Source: Chloroflexota bacterium (lineage in GTDB: Bacteria > Chloroflexota > Dehalococcoidia > Bin125). Taken from it: DNA of 64,000 bases. The notes beneath the pieces are model-generated. The model saw only the letters and a list, made by a program, of their open reading frames with translations. It was not told the DNA's origin and did no database searches. Where the stretch lies: positions 36,269-100,268 of the forward strand of contig JAPPJZ010000082.1 of NCBI GenBank assembly GCA_028874365.1, read 5' to 3'. The position numbers were made by a program, and so were the translations under genes. Below, in pieces: positions 8,819-17,863 of the stretch (positions are counted from its first letter, which is position 1; each line of letters starts with the position of its first letter).

Positions 8819-10435
8819 CTACGACGCGGCGACGGCTGGAAGGTCATCCTCGGCGCTCCGACGGGCTGCGAGCGTTCGGCTCAATGACGACGCCGCGTCG
8901 AGCAACTCGCGCGACTCTGGCGCCTGAGGATCATTCACGAAGCTCGCCATCGCCGCGATCTCGACGAGTGTTCCTTCGTTGAGCACACCGACCCGGTGGG
9001 CAAACTCGTGCGCCAGAGCTAAATCGTGCGTGATGAACAACAGGCTGATCCCGGTTTCGCGTTGGATCTGCTGCAGCAGATCCACGATTTGACTCTGCAC
9101 GATGGTGTCCAGCGCGGTGGTGATCTCGTCGCAGACCAAAACTTCCGGCTCAGCCGCGAGCGCTCGTGCGATCGCCGCACGCTGTTGCTCACCACCCGAC
9201 AGCTCGTGAGGTCGACGCCTCGCGAGCGCCGGTTCGAGTTGGACCTGTTCCAGGAGTTCCGCGAGACGCTCTGTGGCCGCCGAGCCGCTGAGCCCGCGTG
9301 TTTGGCGGATTGAGCGTCGGATGCCGTCGCCCACTGTTCGGCGAGGATTGAAGGACTCCTCGGGGTTCTGCGGCACGAGCTGGATCGCCGCGCGTTGCTT
9401 CCTGTCCCGCCGGCGCAATAGCGGAGGCAGCAAACATCCGTTGAGCAGCACCTCTCCGCTCTCCGCTGGATGCAGTCCGAGCAGCACTCGGGCAATCGTC
9501 GATTTCCCGCTGCCAGAGCGGCCGATCAGCGCAAACGTTTCTCCCGACGCCAGATCGAAGGAGACATTCCGGGCGGCGTGAATCGTGCGCGCACCGCGCC
9601 CCCGACCGAGGACGAATTGCGCAGAAACATCGATAGCTCGCAGCACAGGAACCGGTTCATCAGTGTTCGGAGCAAGTGGCGGTTGGTCGACCGCGATGTC
9701 TGGTGACGCCGAGACCAGTGCCTTCGAGTATGAGTCCATCGGGGTGTGGAGCACCCGAAGCGCTGCTCCACGTTCAACGATCTCGCCTTGCCGGAGCACG
9801 ACCACTTCGTCCGCCATCCGAGCTACCGAGGCAAGATCGTGGGAGATCAACAACGTCGCTGCGCCGAGATCGTCGCGAAGGCGTTCGACCAGCGAGAGCA
9901 TCAGCCGCTGCGTGGTCGGATCGATTGAGCTCGTCGGTTCATCGAGGATCAGCACGCGTGGCTGATTCGCAATCGCGCGGGCCATCGCAACTCGCTGTTG
10001 TTGGCCGATGGAAAGCTGGTGCGGAAACCGCCGGCGGAAGGAGCGATCACTTGGAAGCTGAACCAGCTCCAGCAACTGTCCAGTCGGCTCGGACGTCGCC
10101 AGGCGCCGTTCTTCAACCAGGTCCTCGACCCGCATGGTCGGGGTCAGCGTCGAGGCCGGATTCTGGGGCAGATACGCAATCGACTCCCGCCGAAGGCGAC
10201 GCAGCTCGGCTTCGGGAAGTTCGAAGAGGTTTTGACCGCCGAAGCAGACTTCCCCGCCGACCTTGCGCATGCCAGGCCGCACAAAACCAAGCAGGGCCAG
10301 GCCGAGCGTCGTCTTGCCGGCCCCTGATCCTCCCACCGCCGCGAGCGTCCGACCTGATTCCAGGCTGACGCTCACCCCAACAAGGATCTGCGCGTCAAGA
10401 CCGCCCCGAACCTCGAGGTCTCGCACTTCGATCAT
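8819..10435 (-). CDS. fused double ATP-binding protein of a dipeptide/nickel-type ABC importer
   Basis: The 538-residue protein contains two complete ABC ATPase domains in one chain (a DppD-DppF or OppD-OppF fusion). Domain 1 has Walker A GGSGAGKT (35-42), an LSIGQQQRVAMA signature region and LILDEPTSS. Domain 2 has GRSGSGKS (305-312), LSGGEQQRAAIARAL and LVCDEITTALD. The start chosen at 10435 gives an ATGA overlap with the DppC-like permease and the usual N-terminus MIEVRDLEV; a longer frame exists upstream but only inside the permease gene. It energises the transporter encoded just upstream and, as the only such ATPase in the window, may also serve the two ATPase-less permease sets at 16.9-18.8 and 27.3-29.2 kb (inference). 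Confidence 0.93.
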   Translation of the reverse strand: MIEVRDLEVRGGLDAQILVGVSVSLESGRTLAAVGGSGAGKTTLGLALLGFVRPGMRKVGGEVCFGGQNLFELPEAELRRLRRESIAYLPQNPASTLTPTMRVEDLVEERRLATSEPTGQLLELVQLPSDRSFRRRFPHQLSIGQQQRVAMARAIANQPRVLILDEPTSSIDPTTQRLMLSLVERLRDDLGAATLLISHDLASVARMADEVVVLRQGEIVERGAALRVLHTPMDSYSKALVSASPDIAVDQPPLAPNTDEPVPVLRAIDVSAQFVLGRGRGARTIHAARNVSFDLASGETFALIGRSGSGKSTIARVLLGLHPAESGEVLLNGCLLPPLLRRRDRKQRAAIQLVPQNPEESFNPRRTVGDGIRRSIRQTRGLSGSAATERLAELLEQVQLEPALARRRPHELSGGEQQRAAIARALAAEPEVLVCDEITTALDTIVQSQIVDLLQQIQRETGISLLFITHDLALAHEFAHRVGVLNEGTLVEIAAMASFVNDPQAPESRELLDAASSLSRTLAARRSAEDDLPAVAAS

Positions 10436-11271
10436 CGGGCGACCTGTCTCGCAAACCGGTCGGCAAGCAGATTGACTGGAATGGTCAGGATGAGGACCAT
10501 CAGCGACGGTGCGATCGTGGCCCACGGATTGAGCCCGGCGCCGCCAATGTTCTCGGAAATCATCGAGCCCCAGTCGGTCGAAGGCGGAGGCGGACCGAAG
10601 CCAAGGAATCCCGCTGCCGCGACTAGGTAAATCGCCCCGATGAAGCGCAACCCGGCGTCGGCGAGCATTGGACGGGCGAGATTCGGCACGACATCGCGGA
10701 CCAGGATCATTGCCGCCGACTCGCCGATCATGCGCGCCTGCTCAACGTACCCGCTATGGATGATCGGAAAGGCGGCCGCACGAGAGTAGCGCGTCGTGAA
10801 CGGGATCGAGACGATGATCACCGCAAGCGCCAAAACCCAATGCTGCACCCCGAAACGGTGAAAGAGCACCAGGGCGACGAGGATTGATGGAATCACGGCG
10901 AACACGTCCATGACGCGCATGATCACATCATCTCGGCGCAAGGCTGCGGCCGACACCCCGAGCACTCCGCCAATCAGCGTTGCCAGCGCCGTCGCAACGA
11001 CGGGAATGATGACGATCGGCCGCCCGCCGTGCAGGATGCGCGACAGCACATCGCGCCCAAGGTGGTCCGACCCGAGCAAACTGACCTCAGCGTCAAACGG
11101 CAACGACACCACCTCCACCCTGTCGTGCGGCGCGATCGCCGGACCGAACAGGGCAAGGATCAGGATTGCCAACAGCACCGCCAACAGCACGACCGTCACC
11201 GGGGACACACGATCCCGACCGGTGCGCCTCCCGCGTAGTGCGACGACTTCCTGACCAGCCAATGAGGTCAT
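10432..11271 (-). CDS. DppC-like ABC permease
   Basis: The 279-residue integral membrane protein has an N-terminal helix (about 25-47) and a cluster of further helices. It carries the DppC/OppC hallmark LLGSDHLGRDVLSRILHG and a cytoplasmic EAA-type loop around QARMIGESAAMILVRDVVPN that contacts the ATPase. It overlaps DppB by 4 bases upstream and the ATPase by 4 bases downstream, a tightly coupled operon. It forms one half of the import channel for a peptide-like or other small organic substrate. Confidence 0.93.
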   Translation of the reverse strand: MTSLAGQEVVALRGRRTGRDRVSPVTVVLLAVLLAILILALFGPAIAPHDRVEVVSLPFDAEVSLLGSDHLGRDVLSRILHGGRPIVIIPVVATALATLIGGVLGVSAAALRRDDVIMRVMDVFAVIPSILVALVLFHRFGVQHWVLALAVIIVSIPFTTRYSRAAAFPIIHSGYVEQARMIGESAAMILVRDVVPNLARPMLADAGLRFIGAIYLVAAAGFLGFGPPPPSTDWGSMISENIGGAGLNPWATIAPSLMVLILTIPVNLLADRFARQVAR

Positions 11272-12236
11272 CCCGCCGTCCTCCGCTCTGGCGAAGCGAG
11301 GAATCCGACCGCGTCGGCTATCTGGAACCCGACAATCACGGTTGCCGCCTGGATCAGTCCGATCACCTCGATCACGGGCGCGTCGCGCAGCGCGATCCGA
11401 TCAACCAACTGCGAGCCGAGACCGGGAAACGCGAAGATCCGCTCAACCACGACCGCTCCGCCGACCAGGAACGGCACCATGAAGGCAAGCACCTGGACCG
11501 ACGGTGGAACCGCCGATGGGAGCAGATGTCGAAACAGCACGCGGGACTCAGTCAATCCAGCGAGTCGCGCGGCCTGCACGTGCGGTAGCCGCGCCGCGTC
11601 CGCGACCGCCGCACGGATCAGGCGCGCGCCGTAGGCGCCGCCGACGATGCTGAGCGATATCACCGGCAACACAAGAATCTCCGGCCGCGACAGCGGAGTC
11701 CCCTCGCTGGGCACCAGAGAAACGGCCGGTAACCAGCCCAGTTCGAGTCCGACGACCGAGATCAGGATCCCGGCAATGATGAACTCCGGCACCGACACCG
11801 CGCTCAGTGTTGTCACAGAAACCACCGTCGAGGTCTTCGAGCCGTCACGCATGCCGCCCAACGCGGCCAGACACAGCGCCACCGCAGCGATCGTGGCGAA
11901 CGCCACCAGCGCGAGTATGGCCGTGTTGAGCGCCGGCCGCGCGATGATCGCTTCAACTGATTGATTCGTGCGAACCGACTCGCCCAGGTCGCCCTGCAAC
12001 GTCGACCAGAGCCAGTGTCCATAGCGGACGGGTACCGGGTCGTTGAGGTTCAGTTGCTCGCGCAGAACGTCGAGTCGTTCCGGCGTCGCGTTGATGCCCA
12101 GGATCTGCTGCGCCGGATCGCCGGGCAGCCACTCGACCGCAGCGAACAGGATGACGCTGACCGCCAATAGCGTCGCGACCAATGACGCCATTCGCCAGAT
12201 CGTGTAGCGGGCGGCGTTGTGCAGTCCAGCCGTCAT
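11268..12236 (-). CDS. DppB-like ABC permease
   Basis: The 322-residue protein has an N-terminal helix (about 12-34) followed by the DppB motif VEWLPGDPAQQILG, then several helices and an EAA-type loop near HVQAARLAGLTESRVLFRHL. It ends close to ALRDAPVIEVIGLIQA, the usual C-terminal region of this family. It overlaps the DppC-like gene by 4 bases and lies 21 bases after the binding-protein gene. It pairs with the 10432-11271 permease. Confidence 0.93.
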   Translation of the reverse strand: MTAGLHNAARYTIWRMASLVATLLAVSVILFAAVEWLPGDPAQQILGINATPERLDVLREQLNLNDPVPVRYGHWLWSTLQGDLGESVRTNQSVEAIIARPALNTAILALVAFATIAAVALCLAALGGMRDGSKTSTVVSVTTLSAVSVPEFIIAGILISVVGLELGWLPAVSLVPSEGTPLSRPEILVLPVISLSIVGGAYGARLIRAAVADAARLPHVQAARLAGLTESRVLFRHLLPSAVPPSVQVLAFMVPFLVGGAVVVERIFAFPGLGSQLVDRIALRDAPVIEVIGLIQAATVIVGFQIADAVGFLASPERRTAG

Positions 12237-12257
12237 CCGCCCCGTCCGAACCAGGCC

Positions 12258-14018
12258 CTAGCTACTCAGCACGACATCCTGGAGTTTGACGAGTCCGTCG
12301 CTGACCAGGTTCACATTGGTCACGTTGGGCGTGTAGGCCATGATCAATGGGCTGTAGCCCCAGACAATCAGGCCGCCATCGTTCCACTCGATCTCCTGAG
12401 CACGGAGCAGTGACTCGGCGCGCTCGGCATCGTCGACGGTGCTCTGCGACTCGTTCAGCGCCGCATCGAACTCCGGAGTGGCGAACGCCGTGACGTTGAA
12501 GACCGCGGCACTGCCAACGAACGTGGGCAAGTGCACGGCTGCCGGCCGATTGACGAAGTACATGGTCTGCAGAGGCGTCGACAGGACCCTGGCGAAGTCG
12601 CTGAAGAATGCGTCGGCGGGAACCTCTTCGATCGTGAGCGTGACGCCGGCCTCGGCAAGCTGGGACACCAGTAGCTCCGCCGACGAGACGAGGCCCGGCA
12701 CGACCTCCGATGCGACGATATCCAGTTCGCTCACTCCGGCGGCGCTAAAGAGCTCAGCCGCGCGTGCAAGATCGCGGCTTCGCTGCGGCAAGGCGTCGTG
12801 ATAACCGGCCAAACCAAGTCCAACCAGGTCATTGCCGAGCTCGCCTTGCCCGAGCAGCACGCCTCCCAGCAATGCCTGTCGATCGATCGCAAGCCGCATC
12901 GCCTCGCGGAGGCGAGCGTCATTGAATGGCGGAATCGAGGTGTTCATGGCGAAGCACAACGCCGTGCCGCCCAGGGTTGAGCGTTCGACCACGATGTCCT
13001 CGTTGTCTTGCTCGGCCAAGGCGATCGTCGGCGTCAGCCCCCGGGCGAAGTCGATTTCACCCGACTTGAGCGCATTGATTCGTGCATTGGGGTCGGTGAT
13101 CGGAATCGTGATGACCCGGTCCAGGGCAGCCGGCTCTCCCCACCAATCGTCGTTGCGGATCAGCTCGACGCCGTCGGCCCCGTCGTTCGAGACGACCCGG
13201 AAGGGTCCCGAGCCGTTGGGTAGCGCCAGATCGGTGATTCCTTCAGGCACGATCGGCGCGTAGAGCGCCAACGAGGCGTCGAGAAAGTCGGCGCGTGGCC
13301 GCAAGAGCGGCAACTCGAGCGTCAGGTCGTCGATCGCGACCATGTTTGCGTAGTCCACGTCGGCCCACTGTCCCGCGAAGTACGGGCTCGTCTCCCAGTC
13401 GCCCAGGAAGCCGATCGAAAACGCCACATCCTGTGCGGTGAGCCGTGTCCCGTCGTGAAAGCGAACGCCGGGACGCAGCTTGATCGTCCACGCCGTGGCG
13501 TCCTCGTTCGGCGTCATGCTCTCTGCGACCCCCGGCTCGATACCCTTCGGTCCTTGCAACGCGAGGAAGTCGAACGCGGCCGCCATCGAGTGATACGCGA
13601 GCCCCGAGCGAATGTCGCGCGGGTCGATCGCGCTGCCGCTGCCGCCCAGAGCGGAGAAGCGCAGCGTGCCGCCGGTCGTCTCGGCGACCATCGCCTGCTG
13701 CTCTTCCTCCTGTTGGGCCGGAGCGGCCTCTTGCTGTGGCTCCGCAGCCTGCTGTTGAGCGGTCGCTTGCTGTTGCTCTTGCTGCTCTGCCGCCTCCGCG
13801 ACAGCCTGCTCCTGTTGCGGCTGCGCCTCTTGCTGGCTGGCAGCTTGCTGTTCCACCTGCTCCTGTTGCTGCTGAGCAGCCGCAGACGAGGGCGCAGGCT
13901 GGTCGTCGTCATCGTCGCCGCAGCCGACGAGCGCAAGCGCCGTCGCGCCGACACCGGCTGACGCAGCGGCACGCAGAAACACGCGCCGCGAAACGCGGAG
14001 GTTGGAAAACGGGGTCAA
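12258..14018 (-). CDS. Tat-type lipoprotein, solute-binding protein (SBP_bac_5 family) with Gln-rich linker
   Basis: The 586-residue product starts at a TTG. It has a twin-Arg leader (SRRVFLRAAAS, residues 10-20) and lipobox ALVGC with Cys33, then five Asp, then a Gln/Ala/Glu-rich linker to about residue 110. The remainder is a dipeptide/nickel-type binding protein, with FHDGTRLTAQDVAFSIGFL and PNGSGPFRVV typical of the family. It should capture substrate outside the membrane for the downstream permeases; the linker probably acts as a flexible tether. It is the first gene of the leftward operon. The long Leu-rich frames on the opposite strand are artefacts of the CAG/CAA repeats. Confidence 0.93.
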   Translation of the reverse strand: MTPFSNLRVSRRVFLRAAASAGVGATALALVGCGDDDDDQPAPSSAAAQQQQEQVEQQAASQQEAQPQQEQAVAEAAEQQEQQQATAQQQAAEPQQEAAPAQQEEEQQAMVAETTGGTLRFSALGGSGSAIDPRDIRSGLAYHSMAAAFDFLALQGPKGIEPGVAESMTPNEDATAWTIKLRPGVRFHDGTRLTAQDVAFSIGFLGDWETSPYFAGQWADVDYANMVAIDDLTLELPLLRPRADFLDASLALYAPIVPEGITDLALPNGSGPFRVVSNDGADGVELIRNDDWWGEPAALDRVITIPITDPNARINALKSGEIDFARGLTPTIALAEQDNEDIVVERSTLGGTALCFAMNTSIPPFNDARLREAMRLAIDRQALLGGVLLGQGELGNDLVGLGLAGYHDALPQRSRDLARAAELFSAAGVSELDIVASEVVPGLVSSAELLVSQLAEAGVTLTIEEVPADAFFSDFARVLSTPLQTMYFVNRPAAVHLPTFVGSAAVFNVTAFATPEFDAALNESQSTVDDAERAESLLRAQEIEWNDGGLIVWGYSPLIMAYTPNVTNVNLVSDGLVKLQDVVLSS

Positions 14019-14781
14019 AGGGGTGGGCCAATCCAGAGGGCTTGTCCGATGAGGGTAGGTTTTTCTGCAACTACTGAAAGTAACAGAGGCTACAGAGGCC
14101 GGATTGGCCGGACAATGGTCGACCGGTTCTCGGATCCGGCCACGAGCAATCCGGCCCGGACGTACATGAGGCCCATCTCCTGACCTTCCGTCACGCCATC
14201 GGTCTCGTCGACACCGCTCAACCGTGTCCGCTCGTGACTACGCCTACTGCAAACAGCGTCAGCGGCGAGACGCAGCGACCACCGCGTCGACAACGCGGAG
14301 AACACAGCTCGCAATTCAGAATTCACTACGTGATGGTGGGCCATCGTGTACCAAACTGCGAACTCTCTTTTGGGAGATCGCGCTGTAGGCGTCAGCTCAG
14401 AACTTCGTGAGCTCACCAATCTTCGCTAGGTTCCAGTCCGCTCATTTGGGCTGTGTGTGTCCCAACGGCCGGTCCGCGAGGCGTTCAGGCACGCCCGAAT
14501 GTGAAGGGCGGCATGAGCGCGCTCTCTGACCTCGGTCGGCCTCTTGCCCAGTCCTAACGGATACATCACACGGGTGGGACCGAGGTGATGTCGGCAGTAC
14601 CACTTTCCCTCATGACAGGCGCTAGCGGCCGCGATCGGCCGGAACGCGTTGGAGCCGGAGCTAACCGTGGGCAGAGATGCCGCACAGACTACCAATGCAA
14701 GTCCAATCTCAGATGCCTACCTTGCATTCACATACGAGTGGCGAGCCCGTTTCCGCTGGGTGCTCTGCCTGGAGAACAACC
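14019..14781. other. divergent intergenic region between two binding-protein genes
   Basis: There are 763 bases without a convincing gene. Open frames here have atypical composition and no ribosome binding sites. The region should hold promoters for the divergent transporter operons. The only structure I can support is one copy of a dispersed palindromic repeat (14306-14374, listed separately). GGAG at 14771-14774 is the ribosome binding site of the rightward gene. Confidence 0.5.
14306..14374 (+). repeat. dispersed intergenic palindromic element, copy 1
   Basis: The core around 14348-14364 (TGTACCAAACTGCGAAC) matches copies at 30191 and 35148. A left arm AGCTCGCAATTC (14306-14317) is roughly complementary to the core, and GATGG-tggg-CCATC (14332-14345) forms a perfect inner hairpin. 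This is the most diverged of the three copies. Confidence 0.5.
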
Positions 14782-16800
14782 ATGACTGAGAGAAACCACT
14801 GGACGCAACTCTCGCGCAGACACCTGACGCGCCGAGCACTGCTTCGCGGCAGCGCTCGCGCTGGCGTCGGCGCTGCCGGTCTGGCCCTGGTGGGCTGTGG
14901 AGGCGACGATGACGACGTCCAGCAGCAAGCTGTCACGCAGGTCCAGCAACAGGACCAACAACAGCAGCAGGCCATACAAGAGCAGCAACAACAAGCCGCG
15001 CAGCAACAACAGGCCCAGCAGCAACAAGCGGCGCAGCAGCAGGCCACGCAACAGCAACAGGAACAGCGAGCTCAGCAGCAGGCCCAGCAGATCGAGGCGC
15101 AGGAGCAGACCCAGCAGGATCAGGCCGAGCAGCAGGCCGCGGTCTCCCGCTATGACAAAGCTCCCGTCGACGGCGGTACGATCGTGGATATCACGGCCGT
15201 CATCTTCGATTCCGCCGACGCCAGCCAGAGCGTGTCCAGCGAGGTCTTGCGGGTGCTCGGACGGATTCAATCGAAGCTGCTGCGATTCTCGAATCCGGAC
15301 TCGGGCGAACTCGCCGCTGATCTCGCCTCCGGATGGGAGGTGCCGGACGGCCAGACCGTCGTGTTGCAGCTGCGCGAGGGCGTGAGCTGGCACGCCGAGG
15401 GGCCCGGCGCGGACCACCCTGCTTCTACAGCGGGGCGCACGCTGACCGCCGAGGACCTCGCGTGGAACATCGAACGGCAAAAGTCCGGCCTGTTGCAGGA
15501 CGGCACGGAAGGCGCGTTCGGCCGCAAGGGCTACTGGAGCAACGTTGCCTCGATCGATATCGATGCCGGCGCAATGACGCTCAACCTGACTGCTCCGAAT
15601 GCAGCATTCCTCCAGGGTCTCGCCAACGAGTTCAACCTCATGGGTCAGCCCGAACTCCTGATTGACATCGAACCGGATGCCGTCAATGTCTCCGCCGACA
15701 AGGTGATCGGGACCGGACCCTATATCCTCACCGAGTGGCTGCCCGGCGAAAGCATTTCCGCCGTACGCAACCCCGACTACCACAGCCCCGGCCCGCGGGC
15801 GCACAACTGGGTCTGGAACCAGTCCTTCGAGGATCCCACGGCCTACCGGATCGCCTTCGAGCAGAAGCAGGTCGACTCGATGCTGACCGGGGGCGCAGAA
15901 CTGCTCCAGTCGATCCAGGCTGAGAACCCTGATTCGACCTTCCTCACCTACAAAGGCAGCGCCTTCCCGATTGCCGCCTACGTCAACCCAATCTTCGAAC
16001 CCTGGAACGACCCGCGCATGGTGAAGGCGATCGACATCGCCATCGATCGGCGTGCGCTCATCCAGCAACTCGCGCAAGGGCTGGGGAAGGCCAGCGGACC
16101 CGTGCCGTGGGTGCAGGAGGCCTGGGCGATTCCGCAGGAAGAACTCGCCGAATTCGCGGCCTACAGTCTCGATCGCGAGGCGGCCCTGCAAGAGGCCAAC
16201 GCACTCTGGAGTGCGGCCGGCGGTGCGGAGGCAGGCCAGATCGACTGGGTCAATTCCGATGCCTATGAGGCCACGCGGCCGGGCTCGACGGAGGCCGTCG
16301 CCGAGATGTTCAATCAGGCGTTCGGCACCGACCAGTTCCAAGGCGTCACCCAATCGTATGGTGAGATCTTCCCAGCCTGGTTCGAAAAGACGTTCACCAC
16401 GTTCTTCTCGTGGATTCCAAACTTGACGGTCCCGGACGCACGAGCGGACCTGGCCGCAGCGTTCAAGACCGACGCGGCGGGCAACTACTGGGGCATCAGT
16501 GAGCCAGACGAGATCGATGCCAAGCTCGACGCCGCAACGCAGGAGTTCGACTTCGAAAAGGCGAACGCGCTTGTGCGTGAAGTCCAAGACTTCATCATCG
16601 AGAACGGTCAGTTCGGCCGTCACATCATCTACAACGCCGTCGAGCCGACGGTCGCGTGGAACTACCTGCACCCCGCGCTGAAGTCGGAGACCGAGGGCTA
16701 CACCTTCGAGTCGGAGAGCCTGCAGGCCCTCGACTCATGGATCGACCCGGACGATCCGAGCATCGAAGGCCGCGCGGAGCCGGAGCCGCGACCGCTCTAG
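14782..16800 (+). CDS. Tat-type lipoprotein, solute-binding protein with very Gln-rich linker
   Basis: The 672-residue product uses the ATG at 14782, preceded by GGAG at 14771-14774; a longer frame upstream lacks support. The leader has two Arg pairs (SRRHLTRRALLRG, residues 11-23) and lipobox ALVGC with Cys39, then four Asp. Residues 47-118 are mostly Gln and Ala. The rest is an SBP_bac_5 domain, with LQLREGVSWHAEG, TAEDLAWNIERQK and GTGPYILTEWLPGE. It opens a rightward set with DppB- and DppC-like permeases but no ATPase. The leader is nearly the same as that of the protein at 25381, while the binding domains differ, pointing to different ligands. Confidence 0.93.
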   Translation: MTERNHWTQLSRRHLTRRALLRGSARAGVGAAGLALVGCGGDDDDVQQQAVTQVQQQDQQQQQAIQEQQQQAAQQQQAQQQQAAQQQATQQQQEQRAQQQAQQIEAQEQTQQDQAEQQAAVSRYDKAPVDGGTIVDITAVIFDSADASQSVSSEVLRVLGRIQSKLLRFSNPDSGELAADLASGWEVPDGQTVVLQLREGVSWHAEGPGADHPASTAGRTLTAEDLAWNIERQKSGLLQDGTEGAFGRKGYWSNVASIDIDAGAMTLNLTAPNAAFLQGLANEFNLMGQPELLIDIEPDAVNVSADKVIGTGPYILTEWLPGESISAVRNPDYHSPGPRAHNWVWNQSFEDPTAYRIAFEQKQVDSMLTGGAELLQSIQAENPDSTFLTYKGSAFPIAAYVNPIFEPWNDPRMVKAIDIAIDRRALIQQLAQGLGKASGPVPWVQEAWAIPQEELAEFAAYSLDREAALQEANALWSAAGGAEAGQIDWVNSDAYEATRPGSTEAVAEMFNQAFGTDQFQGVTQSYGEIFPAWFEKTFTTFFSWIPNLTVPDARADLAAAFKTDAAGNYWGISEPDEIDAKLDAATQEFDFEKANALVREVQDFIIENGQFGRHIIYNAVEPTVAWNYLHPALKSETEGYTFESESLQALDSWIDPDDPSIEGRAEPEPRPL

Positions 16801-16832
16801 AAGCCGACGAGGCACGCGAGGAGTTCACTTAA

Positions 16833-16868
16833 GGGCCGGGACGCGAAGCATGGGCTTCCGCCCGGCCC
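16833..16868 (+). terminator. strong two-part stem-loop between binding protein and permease
   Basis: GGGCCGGG (16833-16840) pairs with CCCGGCCC (16861-16868), and inside it GAAGC (16845-16849) pairs with GCTTC (16854-16858). There is no U tract. Hairpins at this place commonly reduce permease expression relative to the binding protein or stabilise the upstream mRNA. That role is inferred here. Confidence 0.5.
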
Positions 16869-16903
16869 CGCTCGTCTCTCGATAGGAAACCGCCAACGGA
16901 CCA

Positions 16904-17863
16904 GTGCAGCAATACATCGTTCGCCGCGCGATTCTGAACATCTTCGTCCTGTGGATCGTCGCGACGCTGGTGTTCTTCGCCGTGCACGTCCTGCCCGGCA
17001 ATTTCGCGTCCCAGCAGTTTGCCAGCGCGAACCTGGGCAGCGTGAGCCCCGAGGCGATCGCACGGGCCGAGGCGGTCCTTGGCCTCGACAGGCCCGTGTT
17101 CGAGCAATACGGCACATTCCTCTGGGATCTGGTGCGGTTCGACCTCGGCGAGTCGTTCCGCTCCAAGCGCTCCGTCTGGAACGAGCTCGGCCGCGCCGTG
17201 CCTTACTCCATTGAGCTCGGTGTCCTGATCGTCCTGGTCGGATTCACGATCGCCATCCCGGTCGGCATCATCAGCGCCGTCAAACAGGATCAGTTACCTG
17301 ACTATGTCCTACGCGGCGGCGCGATCTTTGCCCTCGCGGCGCCGGTCTTTTGGACCGCCTCGATCGCCGTGATCCTTGTCTTGCAGTGGGACCTCTTCAA
17401 GATCGATGTTGACGGCCAGCCCCATCTATGGGAGAACCCGAAATCAGCCCTCCAGTGGTATCTGATCCCGATGTTCGCCGGCGGGATCGCGGGCACGGCG
17501 ACGACCATGCGCCTACTGCGTTCGCAGATGCTCGAAGTGCTGCGGGCGGACTACGTGGTCACGGCCCGCGCAAAGGGGCTGCCCGAGCGCACAATCGTCA
17601 TGCGCCACGTGCTGCGCAACGCCTGGTTGCCAGTGCTGACGGTCATGGGCCTAACGGTGGCCACGATCATCGGCAGCCAGATCGTGCTCGAGCAGATGTT
17701 CAACGTCCCCGGTGTGGGCCGACTGCTCTTCCAGGCCATCACGCTGCGGGACACGCCGCTGCTCGAAGGCCTCGTCCTGGTCGTGGCCTTTGTCGTGGTC
17801 TTCACCAACCTCTTCGTCGACCTCCTCTATGGGCTGTTCGATCCGCGTGTGAGACTCGCGTGA
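16904..17863 (+). CDS. DppB-like ABC permease
   Basis: The 319-residue protein starts at GTG 16904, giving MQQYIVRRAILNIFVLWIVA, a family-typical first helix. The DppB motif FAVHVLPGNFASQQ follows, then helices and the EAA-type loop DYVVTARAKGLPERTIVMRH. The C-terminus has TLRDTPLLEGLVLVVAF and LYGLFDPRVR, as usual. The stop overlaps the next gene's GTG (GTGA). It forms a channel with the DppC-like protein for the ligand of the 14782 binding protein. Confidence 0.93.
   Translation: MQQYIVRRAILNIFVLWIVATLVFFAVHVLPGNFASQQFASANLGSVSPEAIARAEAVLGLDRPVFEQYGTFLWDLVRFDLGESFRSKRSVWNELGRAVPYSIELGVLIVLVGFTIAIPVGIISAVKQDQLPDYVLRGGAIFALAAPVFWTASIAVILVLQWDLFKIDVDGQPHLWENPKSALQWYLIPMFAGGIAGTATTMRLLRSQMLEVLRADYVVTARAKGLPERTIVMRHVLRNAWLPVLTVMGLTVATIIGSQIVLEQMFNVPGVGRLLFQAITLRDTPLLEGLVLVVAFVVVFTNLFVDLLYGLFDPRVRLA

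Noticed and set aside
13455..13961. Leu-rich plus-strand frame resembling a membrane protein
   Set aside because: The apparent hydrophobic segments are the complement of the Gln-rich linker of the binding lipoprotein.
14090..14695. Two minus-strand frames in the gap between divergent transporter operons
   Set aside because: No ribosome binding site, no domain and irregular composition; one crosses the dispersed repeat.
14728..16671. A 647-codon minus-strand frame opposite the 14782 binding protein
   Set aside because: It is a mirror of the CAG/CAA repeats (Leu runs) and of a well-supported binding-protein gene; it has no family motifs.
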